Below the pieces are notes generated by a model. It was not told where the DNA came from. It did not search any database and worked only from the letters and a program-made list of their open reading frames with translations. Below are positions 1-8,789 of a stretch of DNA of 64,000 nt, in pieces. The stretch comes from Fibrobacterales bacterium Fibro_02 (GTDB taxonomy: Bacteria; Fibrobacterota; Fibrobacteria; Fibrobacterales; Fibrobacteraceae). The stretch is taken from positions 62,001-126,000 of the forward strand of contig LVAE01000016.1 in the NCBI GenBank assembly GCA_001603905.1, in the 5' to 3' direction. The position numbers were made by a program, and so were the translations under genes. Position 1 is the stretch's first letter. Each line of letters begins with the position of its first letter.

Positions 1-308
1 ATGTTCTGCATGAAGAATTCGTCGCGGGCGAAGTCGCGGGTGGTCATCATTTTCTTGATGTCCTCGGAGAGGTCCACCTCGTCCCAGAGGATGTAGTAGG
101 AGCCGATGATGCCGTCGGCGAAGATGTCCACGTTCAGGGTGACGGAATTGTTCTTGGTCGAATCGACCAGTTCCACCTTGGTGTCGCGTTTTTCGGGTCG
201 GAACACCTCTGCGTCGTTGATGGGTTTGTCCAGATCCTGAGCCCAGCAGAAAGCCGCTGCGCCAAGCAAGAACATCACCTTATGTTTGAACGGGAATGAC
301 ATACCCAT
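1..308 (-). CDS. Secreted protein of unknown function, 5' part (runs off the window)
   Basis: An open frame on the minus strand starts at ATG 308 (or ATG 302, same frame) and leaves the window at position 1, giving about 102 codons. The N-terminus has a short basic stretch followed by a hydrophobic run ending FCWA, which fits a Sec signal peptide. The mature part is acidic and polar, with a conserved-looking SYYILWDEVDLSED segment. I recognise no family. It lies 89 bp downstream of a MATE transporter gene on the same strand and could share its transcript. The C-terminal portion is missing, so no function is proposed. Confidence 0.6.
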   Translation of the reverse strand, partial: MGMSFPFKHKVMFLLGAAAFCWAQDLDKPINDAEVFRPEKRDTKVELVDSTKNNSVTLNVDIFADGIIGSYYILWDEVDLSEDIKKMMTTRDFARDEFFMQN

Positions 309-397
309 AATATACAATGAAAAAGCCCCAAATAAAAGGGGCGAACAAAAAAGCGTGATGAAAAGCGACTAAAAAATTGAATTTGAGGTGCTTATGC

Positions 398-1729
398 TTA
401 CACGACCCCGTATTCCTTCCACTTGCCGCCACGCCAGCGGATGTAGTTGACGATGGATCGGTAGAATTCGTCGGCGGCCATGCCGAGCCAGATGCCGACC
501 AGTCCAAGGTGCAGGCCGAAGGCGAGCAGGAGGGCGGTGCCGAGGCCGCAGGTCCACATCATGGCGGAACCTACGATGGCGGGAAACTTGGAGTCGCCCG
601 AGGCGCGGAGCGCCGAGGTGATGACCATGTTCGCTGCCTTGAACGGTTGCAGGATGACGTCGCACCAGAGGCAGTACCTGCCGAGGCGAATGATTTCGGG
701 ATCGCTCGTGTAGAATGAAAGGAGTTGTTCTCCGAGGAGCGCCACGATGATGGCGACGATAAGTCCGCTTGCGCTGCCCGCAATGAGGCTCTGGTGAAGC
801 CTGCGGTTTGCCTTGTCGAAGTCGTGGGCGCCTACAAGGTGAGCGACCAGGATCTGGTTCCCGCAGCTGAGGCCGACACTCAGGATAACGGCGAGCATGG
901 CGAAGTTTGCACTGAAAATGCGAGCCGTCATGGCGACGATACCCAGATGCACCACGATGGCGGTGAGGACCACTTGAAATATCTGGAAGCTCACCGGCTC
1001 GACCGCGGCAGGAAAACCAATGCGGATCCAGTCGGGCAAAATGACGCGGGAACGCTTGAAATCGGTGCTGCGGATTTTATGGTGAACCTTGAATCGTAGG
1101 ATAAAGTACAAGATGGTCGAAGAGATGAGCCACGAAAGCATGGTGGCGAGCGCCACTCCCTTGACGCCCATCTGCGGAAAACCGAGGTAGCCATTCAAGA
1201 AGACCACGTTCATCGCGGCGTTCGAAATGATGGTGACGATGTTTCCGAGCAGGTTCCAGGTGGTAAGCCCGTGGGTGGCGATTAATGCGGTGAGTGTCGA
1301 TTGCAGGGCGCGGAAGGCGAAACCGATGGCGACGATGTGCAGAAAGTCGCGGGCGTGGTGGGCGGCTTCGCCGGTAAGTCCCATCCAGGCGACGATTTGA
1401 TTGGCAAGCGGGATGACGATCAGTGTAATGGCTATGCCGAGTAGAAGGCTTCCGAGCAGCACCATGGTCTGGGTGGTGCCCGCTTGCCTGGGGCGTTCGG
1501 CGCCGATAAACTGCGAGGCGATGCTCGCCCCTGCCTGGGCGAAAGCCTGGATGGCCATGAAGAGGGCGCCCAGGACGGGCATGAGTGCCCCCACGCCCGC
1601 CGCCGCTGTTTCTGACGTCCGCGACAGGAACCAGCTGTCCATCATCGGCTGGCACGTGGCGATACCGAAGGTAATAAAGAGCGGCCATGAAAGGCTCAAT
1701 AAGGAACGGTCCTTGACTTGCACCTGCAT
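398..1729 (-). CDS. MATE family multidrug/Na+ antiporter
   Basis: The 443-residue product has the multi-span (expected 12) hydrophobic layout and length of MATE (MatE) exporters, which export cationic drugs or metabolites in exchange for Na+ or H+. The N-terminus KDRSLLSLSWPLFI and the following PMMDSWFLSRTS segment match the family's first-helix region, where the VD/MD pair lies. Two MatE halves can be traced (about residues 12-200 and 230-420). The gene lies 80 bp downstream of mltG on the same strand. A second, only distantly similar MATE gene lies at 12684-14069. Substrate cannot be inferred. Confidence 0.88.
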   Translation of the reverse strand: MQVQVKDRSLLSLSWPLFITFGIATCQPMMDSWFLSRTSETAAAGVGALMPVLGALFMAIQAFAQAGASIASQFIGAERPRQAGTTQTMVLLGSLLLGIAITLIVIPLANQIVAWMGLTGEAAHHARDFLHIVAIGFAFRALQSTLTALIATHGLTTWNLLGNIVTIISNAAMNVVFLNGYLGFPQMGVKGVALATMLSWLISSTILYFILRFKVHHKIRSTDFKRSRVILPDWIRIGFPAAVEPVSFQIFQVVLTAIVVHLGIVAMTARIFSANFAMLAVILSVGLSCGNQILVAHLVGAHDFDKANRRLHQSLIAGSASGLIVAIIVALLGEQLLSFYTSDPEIIRLGRYCLWCDVILQPFKAANMVITSALRASGDSKFPAIVGSAMMWTCGLGTALLLAFGLHLGLVGIWLGMAADEFYRSIVNYIRWRGGKWKEYGVV

Positions 1730-1809
1730 ACGCTGCCAATTTTAGAAATGCCCCCAGCAAAAAGCTAGAGGCAAAAAGAATACTTTTTGTATACGGATGT
1801 GTGCAGAAC

Positions 1810-2817
1810 TTATTCCCCGCGGTTCTTCGCGGCGACGTCCTTGTACCTGTTGTGGTCGGAGAGATTCTTGCTGAAAAAGTGCGTCATGCTTCCGTCGTCT
1901 TTTGCAACAAAGTAAAGGGCTTCGGTCTTGGCGGGGAACAGGGCCGCTTCGATAGCCTTGCGTCCTGGATTCGAAATCGGGCCCGGCATGAGTCCCTTGA
2001 ATTTGCGGGTGTTGTAGGGACTGTCGCTGTTGAGCTGGCTCTTGTAGATGGGGCCGGTCAGGTTCTTGAAGATGAACCGCACCGTGGGGTCGGCCCCGAG
2101 CGGCATGCCGATGCGGAGGCGGTTATGGAATACGCCTGCAATCAGCGGACGTTCTTCGGGAATGCCCGTCTCCTCTTCCACGACGCTTGCGAGGGTCAGC
2201 ACCTTGTGCCAGCTGCCGAGCGTATTCCACATGGAGCCGGGCTTTTTCTGCATTTCGTCGCGGACCTTCAGGTTGGCGGCAACCATCTGCTTCAGGATGG
2301 TTTCCTCGTCGGCATCGATCGGGAAGGGGTAGGTGTCGGGGAGCAGGTAACCTTCGAGTGAATTCGCCTCGATTCCAAGGGAACGGGCGAACTTCGGGTC
2401 CTGGACGAGCTTGTTCCAGCGGTCCGCACTCAGGTCAGGGTAGGCCTTCTGTAGGTAGGCGGGGATTTCCCAGGAGGCGCGGCCTTCGGGAATGGTGACG
2501 CGTCGTACGGCGACCTTGCCCGACTCGATAATCGAGAGTACCTGCGGGAGTGAAAGTCCTGCGGGAATTTCGAACCAGCCGGCCTTGAGATTCGGGTTCA
2601 GTCTCTTTACGGTCAACCGGAAGGCGAGGTCGTCGGTCCATACCCCGTTCTGCTTCAGGACCTGGAAAACTTTAGCGGGGGAACTGCCTTTGGGGATTTC
2701 CAGGAGCACGGTTTGGGTGTTTTTTGCCTGTTCGCCCATCCTGGACTTGAGGTTTAGGGCCAAAAAAGTGCCCAAAAGTGCCAAAATGAGGGCCAAAATA
2801 AGTAAAATCTTCTTCAT
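1810..2817 (-). CDS. mltG: Endolytic peptidoglycan transglycosylase MltG (YceG-like)
   Basis: The 335-residue protein has one N-terminal membrane helix (ILLILALILALLGTFLAL) followed by a periplasmic YceG-like domain. Family landmarks are visible: a LysM-like region after the anchor, the catalytic-glutamate segment ASVVEEETG (about residue 216), the GVFHNRL motif, PLGADPTV and the C-terminal ALYFVAKDDGSMTHFFS. MltG cleaves nascent glycan strands inside the chain and acts as a terminator of glycan synthesis at the inner membrane. Length is normal. In many genomes mltG sits with holB; here the delta' gene is 40 kb away. Confidence 0.93.
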   Translation of the reverse strand: MKKILLILALILALLGTFLALNLKSRMGEQAKNTQTVLLEIPKGSSPAKVFQVLKQNGVWTDDLAFRLTVKRLNPNLKAGWFEIPAGLSLPQVLSIIESGKVAVRRVTIPEGRASWEIPAYLQKAYPDLSADRWNKLVQDPKFARSLGIEANSLEGYLLPDTYPFPIDADEETILKQMVAANLKVRDEMQKKPGSMWNTLGSWHKVLTLASVVEEETGIPEERPLIAGVFHNRLRIGMPLGADPTVRFIFKNLTGPIYKSQLNSDSPYNTRKFKGLMPGPISNPGRKAIEAALFPAKTEALYFVAKDDGSMTHFFSKNLSDHNRYKDVAAKNRGE

Positions 2818-2915
2818 ATCGCAAAAATTTAAAAGAAAATCTAACGGAAGTCAAAAATAAAAGGTATATTCCTACTTGCATTGTCAAGTTTTTTAACCTG
2901 TTTCTGAGGAAAGAT

Positions 2916-3353
2916 ATGAAAAAGGTGCTTTTAATTGCTCTTGCCCTGATGGTTAGCTTCTCTTTCGCAGCCGGCAAGAAAGTCAAATCCAAGCTGGGCG
3001 ACGTGGACCTGACCAAGGAAAAGGACGGCGGCGCAGTCGTCTGTACGGCAGGCTTCAACGACGAACTGACAATCCTTAAGGACGGCGATACCGACGTGCT
3101 CGTGAAGGGTCCTTGCGGACAGGGTTGGGTTCAGAAGTCCAAGATTGAATACGTTGCACAGGCCGCGGGCGACAAGTCCATGAAACTCGACCAGGTGGAC
3201 GTGGTGGGCTGGCTCGATAACCCGAGCGCCGTGTTCGTGTTGGAAAACGACGACATCGACCTCGACGGTGTGAACATCGACCGTGACTTCAAGGAATACC
3301 TGCAGCACACGATGGACCGCGAACAGATGGAAATGCACAACAACGAAAACTAG
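2916..3353 (+). CDS. Small secreted protein with SH3-like segment
   Basis: The 145-residue product has a clear signal peptide (MKKVLLIALALMVSFSFA, then AG). GAGGAAAG lies a few bases upstream of ATG 2916. The mature part contains DELTILKDGDTDVLVKGP followed by GQGWVQKSKIEYV, whose spacing resembles a bacterial SH3 repeat (a hydrophobic beta start, then GWV). That domain call is an inference. The C-terminus is acidic and then Met/His/Asn-rich. The gene is divergent from mltG and is followed by a strong terminator, so it is monocistronic. Exact function is unknown. Confidence 0.75.
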   Translation: MKKVLLIALALMVSFSFAAGKKVKSKLGDVDLTKEKDGGAVVCTAGFNDELTILKDGDTDVLVKGPCGQGWVQKSKIEYVAQAAGDKSMKLDQVDVVGWLDNPSAVFVLENDDIDLDGVNIDRDFKEYLQHTMDREQMEMHNNEN

Positions 3354-3381
3354 TTCGTTTCGTCCATTCGTGTCTTTTGTT

Positions 3382-3410
3382 GCCCGGCTTTAGTCCGGGC
3401 TTCTTTTTTT
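3382..3410 (+). terminator. Rho-independent terminator
   Basis: A GCCCGG/CCGGGC stem with a CTTTAGT loop is followed by TTCTTTTTTT. It ends the small secreted-protein gene. Confidence 0.9.
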
Positions 3411-3562
3411 GTGTGGATCCCGTTCTCACGACGTTTGTTTCAGGATGGCAACGTTCGTGTACACACGTATACACTTATGATTTTTGTGTGCTTTTTATCA
3501 CGTGGAAAAAGCCCCTCTTTTAGCTAAATTTACCCTCGGAGATTGGTGAAAAAAGAGGATGT

Positions 3563-6094
3563 ATGAAATTTTCAAACAGCATTAAAGTTCTTGGCCTGGG
3601 CGTTCTCGCTGCGGGTCTTCTTTCCACTTCCTTTGCCGCGAACCGCGTAGGTCCGGTGAGCCAGTACGGTCAGTTGCAGGCTGGGAAAAATTCCGCTGAC
3701 AAGGGACAAATTTACGGCTCTTGTAAGGGCGTTGCCGATGGAGCTGAAGTCCAGGTGAAGGGCATGAGCCTCTATTGGAGTTCGGGAGATGCTGCCGCGA
3801 CGGATTATTATTCCGAAGCGGCCATCGACAACCTGGTCAGTTCCATGAATGTCCAGATTGTTCGTTTTGTCATGGGCATTAGCGAATCCTGGGACAATAA
3901 CCGTGGATACCTGTCTGGCGGCGCTGAACGACAGAAAACCTACCTGAATACCGTGGTGAATGCGGCCGTGAAAAATGATATTTATGTCATTATCGACTGG
4001 CATTCTCACCAGGCCGAGAACCAGACTTCTAGTGCCGTTGAATTCTTTGAATGGGCTGCAAAGACCTACGGCGGTTACGACAACGTGATTTTTGAAGTGT
4101 ATAACGAGCCTATCGGTTCTTGGGGTGAAAGTGCCGCATCTAGTTATTGGCCGACCATCAAGAACTATGCGGAATCCGTAATCGCAGCAATCCGTAAGCA
4201 TTCCGATAACCTGGTTGTTGTGGGAACTCCTTACTATGACCAGTATCCTTCGGTTGCTATAACGAATGCGATTAACGACAAGAATGTGGCGTACACGTTC
4301 CACTATTATGCGGCTTCTCATTCCACGGGTAACGAAGGTGCATACGCTGTAAGGGCCATGAATGGCGGCTTGTCCGTGTTCGTGACGGAATGGGGTACCG
4401 GTACTGCAGATGGTAAGGGTTCAGTTGACTCTGGTGTTAATGATTCTTGGCAGACCTGGATGAACACCCACAAGCTTTCTTGGGCAAACTGGTCCGCTTC
4501 GCATATTGGTGAAGGTTCGGCCGCGTTTGAGGGTGGAAGCTCTGCAACGAATTTCGTCTATACCTCGTCGGGTAATCTGGTCAAGGGGTACCTGGCAGGC
4601 AATCCGACCACGTATACGGCTTGCTCCGGCACACCGGTTTCTAGCAGCTCTATCGCCAGTTCCTCCAGTGCGCTTCCTTCCGGTTATACCGATTACATCG
4701 ATGACCTGGAAGATGGCGACAACTATACCTTTACCGGTGGCGAATGGTACGCCTATACTGATGACGGCGACCTGGGTGCTTCCACGATTACAAACGGCGA
4801 AGGAGCTCGCGGCGGCTACAATGTCGTTATCGCAGGCTCCAAGGCAGGAAACTCCACCAAGTATGTCGCGGGTATTACCGGTATCAACCTTTCCCAGGGC
4901 GGCAACAAGTATGATCCCTATGTTGCGTTGGGCCTTGCGCTGAATGAAAAGCAGACTGCGTACGACCTTTCCGGCTGCACGCAGATTTCCTATAGGTATA
5001 AGGGAGCGGCTCACAACTTCAAGGCGGAAGATACTGACGTTTTGGATTACGCATTCCATCAGATTGAAAAGGCTGCCGCATCCGACTGGACCACGGCGAC
5101 TATCTCGTGGGGCGCGCTTATGCAACCTTCTTGGACGAAAGACAATGTGACGATTTCCAAGAATCGTATCAACAAGTTCACGTGGGAAGTCAAGGGTGTT
5201 GCAGAAACTACTACCCAGCCGAAGTACAACTACCTCTATGTGGATGACGTGCGTTGCTCTGGCTGGGCCATTCAGCCGGTTCCCTCTCCGGTTTCCAGCA
5301 GCTCGTCTGCAAAGTCCTCTTCGAGCGTAGCCTCTAGCAGTTCCGCGAAATCTTCGTCTAGTGTCGCAAGCAGTTCTTCTGCGAAGTCCAGCTCCAGTAT
5401 CGCCTCTAGCAGCTCCGCAAAGAGCAGCAGCTCTGTGGCGTCCTCTAGCTCTGCGAAGTCTTCGTCAAGCGTCGCCTCTTCCAGCTCCGTACGTTCTAGC
5501 TCCAGCGCAAAGTCCTCGAGCAGCGCGGCAACGCAGGTGGTTGTCGTCGGAGACCTCGAACAGACGGTTGCTCAGGGCGGCCAGTTTGAAACGGTGACCT
5601 TCAAGAACGTGCAGACATTCAATCGTAACACCTGGAATCTCCACTTCTTCAACATTGAACAGTCCGGTAGCGAAGTGACTGTTGCGGGCTCGGTCCCGAA
5701 TTATGTCCAAGTTGGCGACCATACCGAAACGCTGACAATTAACAATACGCAGTTCGAAATCAAGCTGACGGTGACCGCTGCGGCAAGCAGTTCTTCTGCC
5801 TCGGTCGAAAACACGTCTAGCAGCTCGGTTGAAGGATCTTCTTCGAGCGAATCGACGACCGTTGTAAATGTCTTTGAGGTGAATCCGCTCAAGGTGTCCA
5901 TGACGGGCCGTATGCTGCAGGTTTCCGGTGCCGAAAGGGCCTCCGTTGATGTGTTCGATATGCAGGGTAGCCCGGTGGCAAGCTTCAAGCAGGTGACCGG
6001 TTCCGTGAGCCTCGAAAATCTCCGTCAAGGCAACTACATCGTGCGCGTTCGCTCCGGTTCTATGAACCTGACTCGCCGAATCGCGATCAAGTAG
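3563..6094 (+). CDS. Secreted modular GH5 cellulase (endoglucanase)
   Basis: The 843-residue enzyme begins with a signal peptide ending SFA (residue 25). Residues about 50-330 form a GH5 (GH5_2-like) catalytic domain: acid/base Glu182 in FEVYNEP, nucleophile Glu276 in VFVTEWG, and DWHSH and HYY substrate-site motifs. It should hydrolyse beta-1,4-glucan outside the cell. A short Ser linker leads to a CBM11/CIA30-like jelly-roll (about 365-570: YIDDLEDGDNYTF, YLYVDDVRC). A long SSSSSAKSSSSVAS linker (about 575-655) leads to a beta module of the Q.V..G..F.T.TF type, another Ser run and a C-terminal VDVFDMQG...LTRRI tail like type IX sorting domains. It is followed by its own terminator and a gene sharing the last two modules. 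Confidence 0.95.
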   Translation: MKFSNSIKVLGLGVLAAGLLSTSFAANRVGPVSQYGQLQAGKNSADKGQIYGSCKGVADGAEVQVKGMSLYWSSGDAAATDYYSEAAIDNLVSSMNVQIVRFVMGISESWDNNRGYLSGGAERQKTYLNTVVNAAVKNDIYVIIDWHSHQAENQTSSAVEFFEWAAKTYGGYDNVIFEVYNEPIGSWGESAASSYWPTIKNYAESVIAAIRKHSDNLVVVGTPYYDQYPSVAITNAINDKNVAYTFHYYAASHSTGNEGAYAVRAMNGGLSVFVTEWGTGTADGKGSVDSGVNDSWQTWMNTHKLSWANWSASHIGEGSAAFEGGSSATNFVYTSSGNLVKGYLAGNPTTYTACSGTPVSSSSIASSSSALPSGYTDYIDDLEDGDNYTFTGGEWYAYTDDGDLGASTITNGEGARGGYNVVIAGSKAGNSTKYVAGITGINLSQGGNKYDPYVALGLALNEKQTAYDLSGCTQISYRYKGAAHNFKAEDTDVLDYAFHQIEKAAASDWTTATISWGALMQPSWTKDNVTISKNRINKFTWEVKGVAETTTQPKYNYLYVDDVRCSGWAIQPVPSPVSSSSSAKSSSSVASSSSAKSSSSVASSSSAKSSSSIASSSSAKSSSSVASSSSAKSSSSVASSSSVRSSSSAKSSSSAATQVVVVGDLEQTVAQGGQFETVTFKNVQTFNRNTWNLHFFNIEQSGSEVTVAGSVPNYVQVGDHTETLTINNTQFEIKLTVTAAASSSSASVENTSSSSVEGSSSSESTTVVNVFEVNPLKVSMTGRMLQVSGAERASVDVFDMQGSPVASFKQVTGSVSLENLRQGNYIVRVRSGSMNLTRRIAIK

Positions 6095-6137
6095 ACTTTT
6101 CAGGGCTCCTTTGGGGCCTAAAAAGAATAATTTATAG

Positions 6138-6170
6138 AAAATGCTAGGCTAATTCGCCTGGCATTTTTTA
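6138..6170 (+). terminator. Rho-independent terminator
   Basis: AAATGCTAGGC pairs with GCCTGGCATT around the TAATTC loop and runs into a T tract. It ends the cellulase transcript. Confidence 0.85.
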
Positions 6171-6212
6171 TTTTTGTGGAAAATTTTTTAGGGGTCTTGC
6201 CCAGGAGAGAAT

Positions 6213-7943
6213 ATGAGAATAATAACTGGTCTCGCATTTGCGTTGCTATTTGCTGTAACGGCAAGTGCGAATTTTGCGTCAAAGATCTTTGAATTGGAGA
6301 GCGGTAGTGCTGTCCAGACGGTAAAGGCCGGCGATACCATCCAGACGATGGTTTTCAAGACGCAGAATGTCGGCACGGTTACCCCGTATCTTTTGAAGGG
6401 GTTGCATTGTGATTGTGTGAAAAAGGACAAGGCAGGCTCTTGCACGGTTTCGGGACGAATTCCTGCACATACTGCGGGTGGGGATTACGACATGAAACTG
6501 GATGTGGAAGGCAGCATCAATCATTCAATAGATGAAATGTGGCTGAAGATTACCGTTATCCCCATGAGTTCCCCTATTGAGGTTATCAGCGGAAGCAAGG
6601 ACCAGACGGTTACGGCGGGCGAACCGATTGATACGATTGTGTTCGGTTTTAAGTCGGGCTTAGGTATAGATGCAAATTTCCCTAAGGGAGTAGATTATAG
6701 TTACGATGTTGAAACTCATACGGTTGCTCTTTTTGGTACAACACAGGAATCTCTTTTCGATAACGAATACGATTATGAAATTTTTGAGACTGATGAGGCT
6801 GGAAATAAGCTTTTTACTGTCGCAGGCAAGATAACGGTGAAACATACACCTACTGAAACTTCTATAGAAACCATTGACAATGCTACGCAGGAAGTTGTTG
6901 CCGGTGAATCGATCAAGCCGATTGTGTTCAAGTATGCAAATGCGAAGAATATGAGTATCGAGGGAAAGCCGATATGTATTGAACGGCAGGTGAATTCAAA
7001 CGAAAAGACTTTGACGCTTACGGGGGCTTTCCCTGAAGATCACGGTGATGGAGAGTATACGATTGCGGCGATTGCCTTGGGACCGGATAAAAACGATACC
7101 GCCTATGCGACGATTGTTGTGAAGCACAAGCCTGCCTTGGTTGATTTGGAACTGATAAGCGATAATGCTACGCAGACAGTGGTGGCCGGCGAGCCGATTG
7201 ATCCGATTGTGCTCAAGTTCGAGGGATCGCCGAAGATTAGGGCGGAAGGTGTTCCGGTAGGTGAATTCCTTTTCGTGACAAATCCCGATAATAAGACCTC
7301 GAAGTTTACGGGGAAGGTTTCGCCTACGACTGTGGCTTCTGAATATAAGGTGAGCTTCATCGCCCAGGGGGACTTGAACAGCGATACGGTCTATGCGACG
7401 ATTGTTGTGCAGGCTCCGTCTTCGAGCTCTATCGCCGAAAGCTCCAGCAGCTCCAGCGAAGAAAGCAGCTCTTCTATCGAATCCTGCTCTTCTACAGAAG
7501 GGTCTTCTTCAAGCGAAGAAAGCAGTTCCTCTGCTGAATCTTCCTCTAGTGTGTCGTCCAGCTCCTCCTCTGTCGAGTCCTCTTCGAGTGCGGAGTCTAG
7601 CAGCTCGGCAGAGTCCTCGTCTAGTAGCTCCTCTTCTGTTGAGTCCTCTTCCAGCGAGTCGTCCAGCAGCAGTGCTGAAGAATCCTCTTCTAGCGAAGAG
7701 CACACGACCGTGGTGCAGGCCGTTGCGGTTAATCCGCTTCATGTTTCGATGGAAGGTCGTTTGCTGCAAATTGCCGGCGTCGATTACGCGGATGTCGATG
7801 TGTTCGACATGCAGGGCCGTCCGATGGTAAGCTTCAAGCAGGTAATCGGTTCCGTGAGCCTTGAAGGCATCCGTCAGGGAAACTACATCGTTCGCGTGCG
7901 CTCCGGTTCTATGAACCTGACTCGCCGCATTGTAATGAAGTAA
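6213..7943 (+). CDS. Secreted repeat protein with poly-Ser linker and sorting-like tail
   Basis: The 576-residue protein has a signal peptide ending TASA and then four tandem beta-rich repeats (about residues 25-110, 120-205, 220-300, 310-395). Each starts with a QTVxAGExIxxIVFK motif and closes with a V-K-H/V-Q strand; they look like Ig or bacterial cadherin-type modules. The first copy has a Cys pair (HCDCVKK, GSCT). An SSSSSEES-type linker (about 400-495) follows, and then a C-terminal module nearly identical to the last 70 residues of the cellulase upstream. No catalytic domain is visible. It is likely an extracellular or surface binding or scaffold-like partner exported by the same route. 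Confidence 0.85.
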   Translation: MRIITGLAFALLFAVTASANFASKIFELESGSAVQTVKAGDTIQTMVFKTQNVGTVTPYLLKGLHCDCVKKDKAGSCTVSGRIPAHTAGGDYDMKLDVEGSINHSIDEMWLKITVIPMSSPIEVISGSKDQTVTAGEPIDTIVFGFKSGLGIDANFPKGVDYSYDVETHTVALFGTTQESLFDNEYDYEIFETDEAGNKLFTVAGKITVKHTPTETSIETIDNATQEVVAGESIKPIVFKYANAKNMSIEGKPICIERQVNSNEKTLTLTGAFPEDHGDGEYTIAAIALGPDKNDTAYATIVVKHKPALVDLELISDNATQTVVAGEPIDPIVLKFEGSPKIRAEGVPVGEFLFVTNPDNKTSKFTGKVSPTTVASEYKVSFIAQGDLNSDTVYATIVVQAPSSSSIAESSSSSSEESSSSIESCSSTEGSSSSEESSSSAESSSSVSSSSSSVESSSSAESSSSAESSSSSSSSVESSSSESSSSSAEESSSSEEHTTVVQAVAVNPLHVSMEGRLLQIAGVDYADVDVFDMQGRPMVSFKQVIGSVSLEGIRQGNYIVRVRSGSMNLTRRIVMK

Positions 7944-7962
7944 GCTTTAGCGCTTTTTCGAT

Positions 7963-7991
7963 AATCCTCGGTCGCTTGGCCGGGGATTTTT
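7963..7991 (+). terminator. Rho-independent terminator
   Basis: AATCCTCGG pairs with CCGGGGATT around TCGCTTGG, followed by a T tract. Confidence 0.85.
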
Positions 7992-8035
7992 CTGCATACA
8001 AAATTAGTTATGCACAAATTTATATATCTGCATAA
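7992..8035 (+). promoter_or_regulatory. Cluster of TGCATA half-sites upstream of azlC (candidate operator)
   Basis: TTATGCA at 8008-8014 and TGCATAA at 8029-8035 form a perfect 7-bp inverted repeat, 21 bp from start to start. A third half-site, TGCATA, lies at 7993-7998, and the words CTGCATA...AAATTAG recur twice. Such spacing on one face of the helix suits a dimeric regulator. azlCD is under an Lrp-type regulator in Bacillus subtilis, but no regulator is seen here. The operator role is inferred. Confidence 0.4.
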
Positions 8036-8054
8036 ATTAGCGGCGCGGAATTGC

Positions 8055-8062
8055 TATATTTG
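8055..8062 (+). promoter_or_regulatory. TAnnTTTG promoter element directly before azlC
   Basis: TATATTTG lies 4 bases before ATG 8067, with no usable ribosome binding site between. It matches the Bacteroidetes -7 consensus TAnnTTTG and implies a very short or absent 5' leader. Confidence 0.45.
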
Positions 8063-8066
8063 GGGC

Positions 8067-8789
8067 ATGAAGTTTTCAAATGGTGTAAAAGATGGTCTGC
8101 CGATAGGCCTTGGCTACTTCGCCGTCTCGTTCTCGTTCGGGATTGCAGGGTCAAAGCTCCTTTCATGGCCGTTGGTGACCTTGATTTCGATGACGAACCT
8201 GACTTCGGCGGGGCAGTTTGCAGGCCTTCAGATTATGGCCGATGCCGCGGGTACCTTTATCGAAATGGCGATAGCTTCGTTTTTCATCAACCTCCGCTAT
8301 AGCCTGATGGCGATTTCCCTGTCGCAGAAGGTGGCTCCCTCGTTCGGTGTTGGCAAGCGTCTTTTGCTTGCTACCGGTATTACTGACGAAATCTATGCGC
8401 TTGCCATGAGTCAGAACGGACCTGTAACGGCGCGGTATTTTGTGGGGTTGATGGTGCTGCCCTATATCGGCTGGTCTTCGGGAACGTTGTGCGGTGCCAT
8501 TTGTGGTGAAATCTTGCCGTCGATCGTGACGAACGCCCTGGGGGTTGCCCTTTACGGTATGTTCGTGGCGATTGTCGTCCCACAGATGAAGGCTCATTTG
8601 CCGACATTGGTTGCTGTCCTGATAGCGATAGCCTGTAGTCTTGCGTTCAAGTACGTTCCTGCGTTGAGCGGAGTGACGGTTGGATTTGCGATTATCATTT
8701 GCGCCCTGGTGGCCTCCTTTATCGGGGCAGCCCTGTTCCCGGTCAAGGATGAATCTGACAATGTCGATCAAACGAAGGGGGAGGCGTGA
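8067..8789 (+). CDS. azlC: AzlC family branched-chain amino acid exporter, large subunit
   Basis: The 240-residue membrane protein matches AzlC: DGLPIGLGYFAVSFSFGI at the N-terminus, NLTSAGQFAG, NLRYSLMAISLS and GITDEIYALA are family motifs. AzlC with AzlD exports branched-chain amino acids or their analogues. I chose ATG 8067, because the 19 codons of open frame before it contain no family sequence. Translation is coupled to azlD through a GTGA overlap (8786-8789). Confidence 0.93.
   Translation: MKFSNGVKDGLPIGLGYFAVSFSFGIAGSKLLSWPLVTLISMTNLTSAGQFAGLQIMADAAGTFIEMAIASFFINLRYSLMAISLSQKVAPSFGVGKRLLLATGITDEIYALAMSQNGPVTARYFVGLMVLPYIGWSSGTLCGAICGEILPSIVTNALGVALYGMFVAIVVPQMKAHLPTLVAVLIAIACSLAFKYVPALSGVTVGFAIIICALVASFIGAALFPVKDESDNVDQTKGEA

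Noticed and set aside
5280..5530. Regular serine-rich repeats resembling a CRISPR or satellite array
   Set aside because: They are in frame within the cellulase linker, and no repeat-spacer pattern is present.
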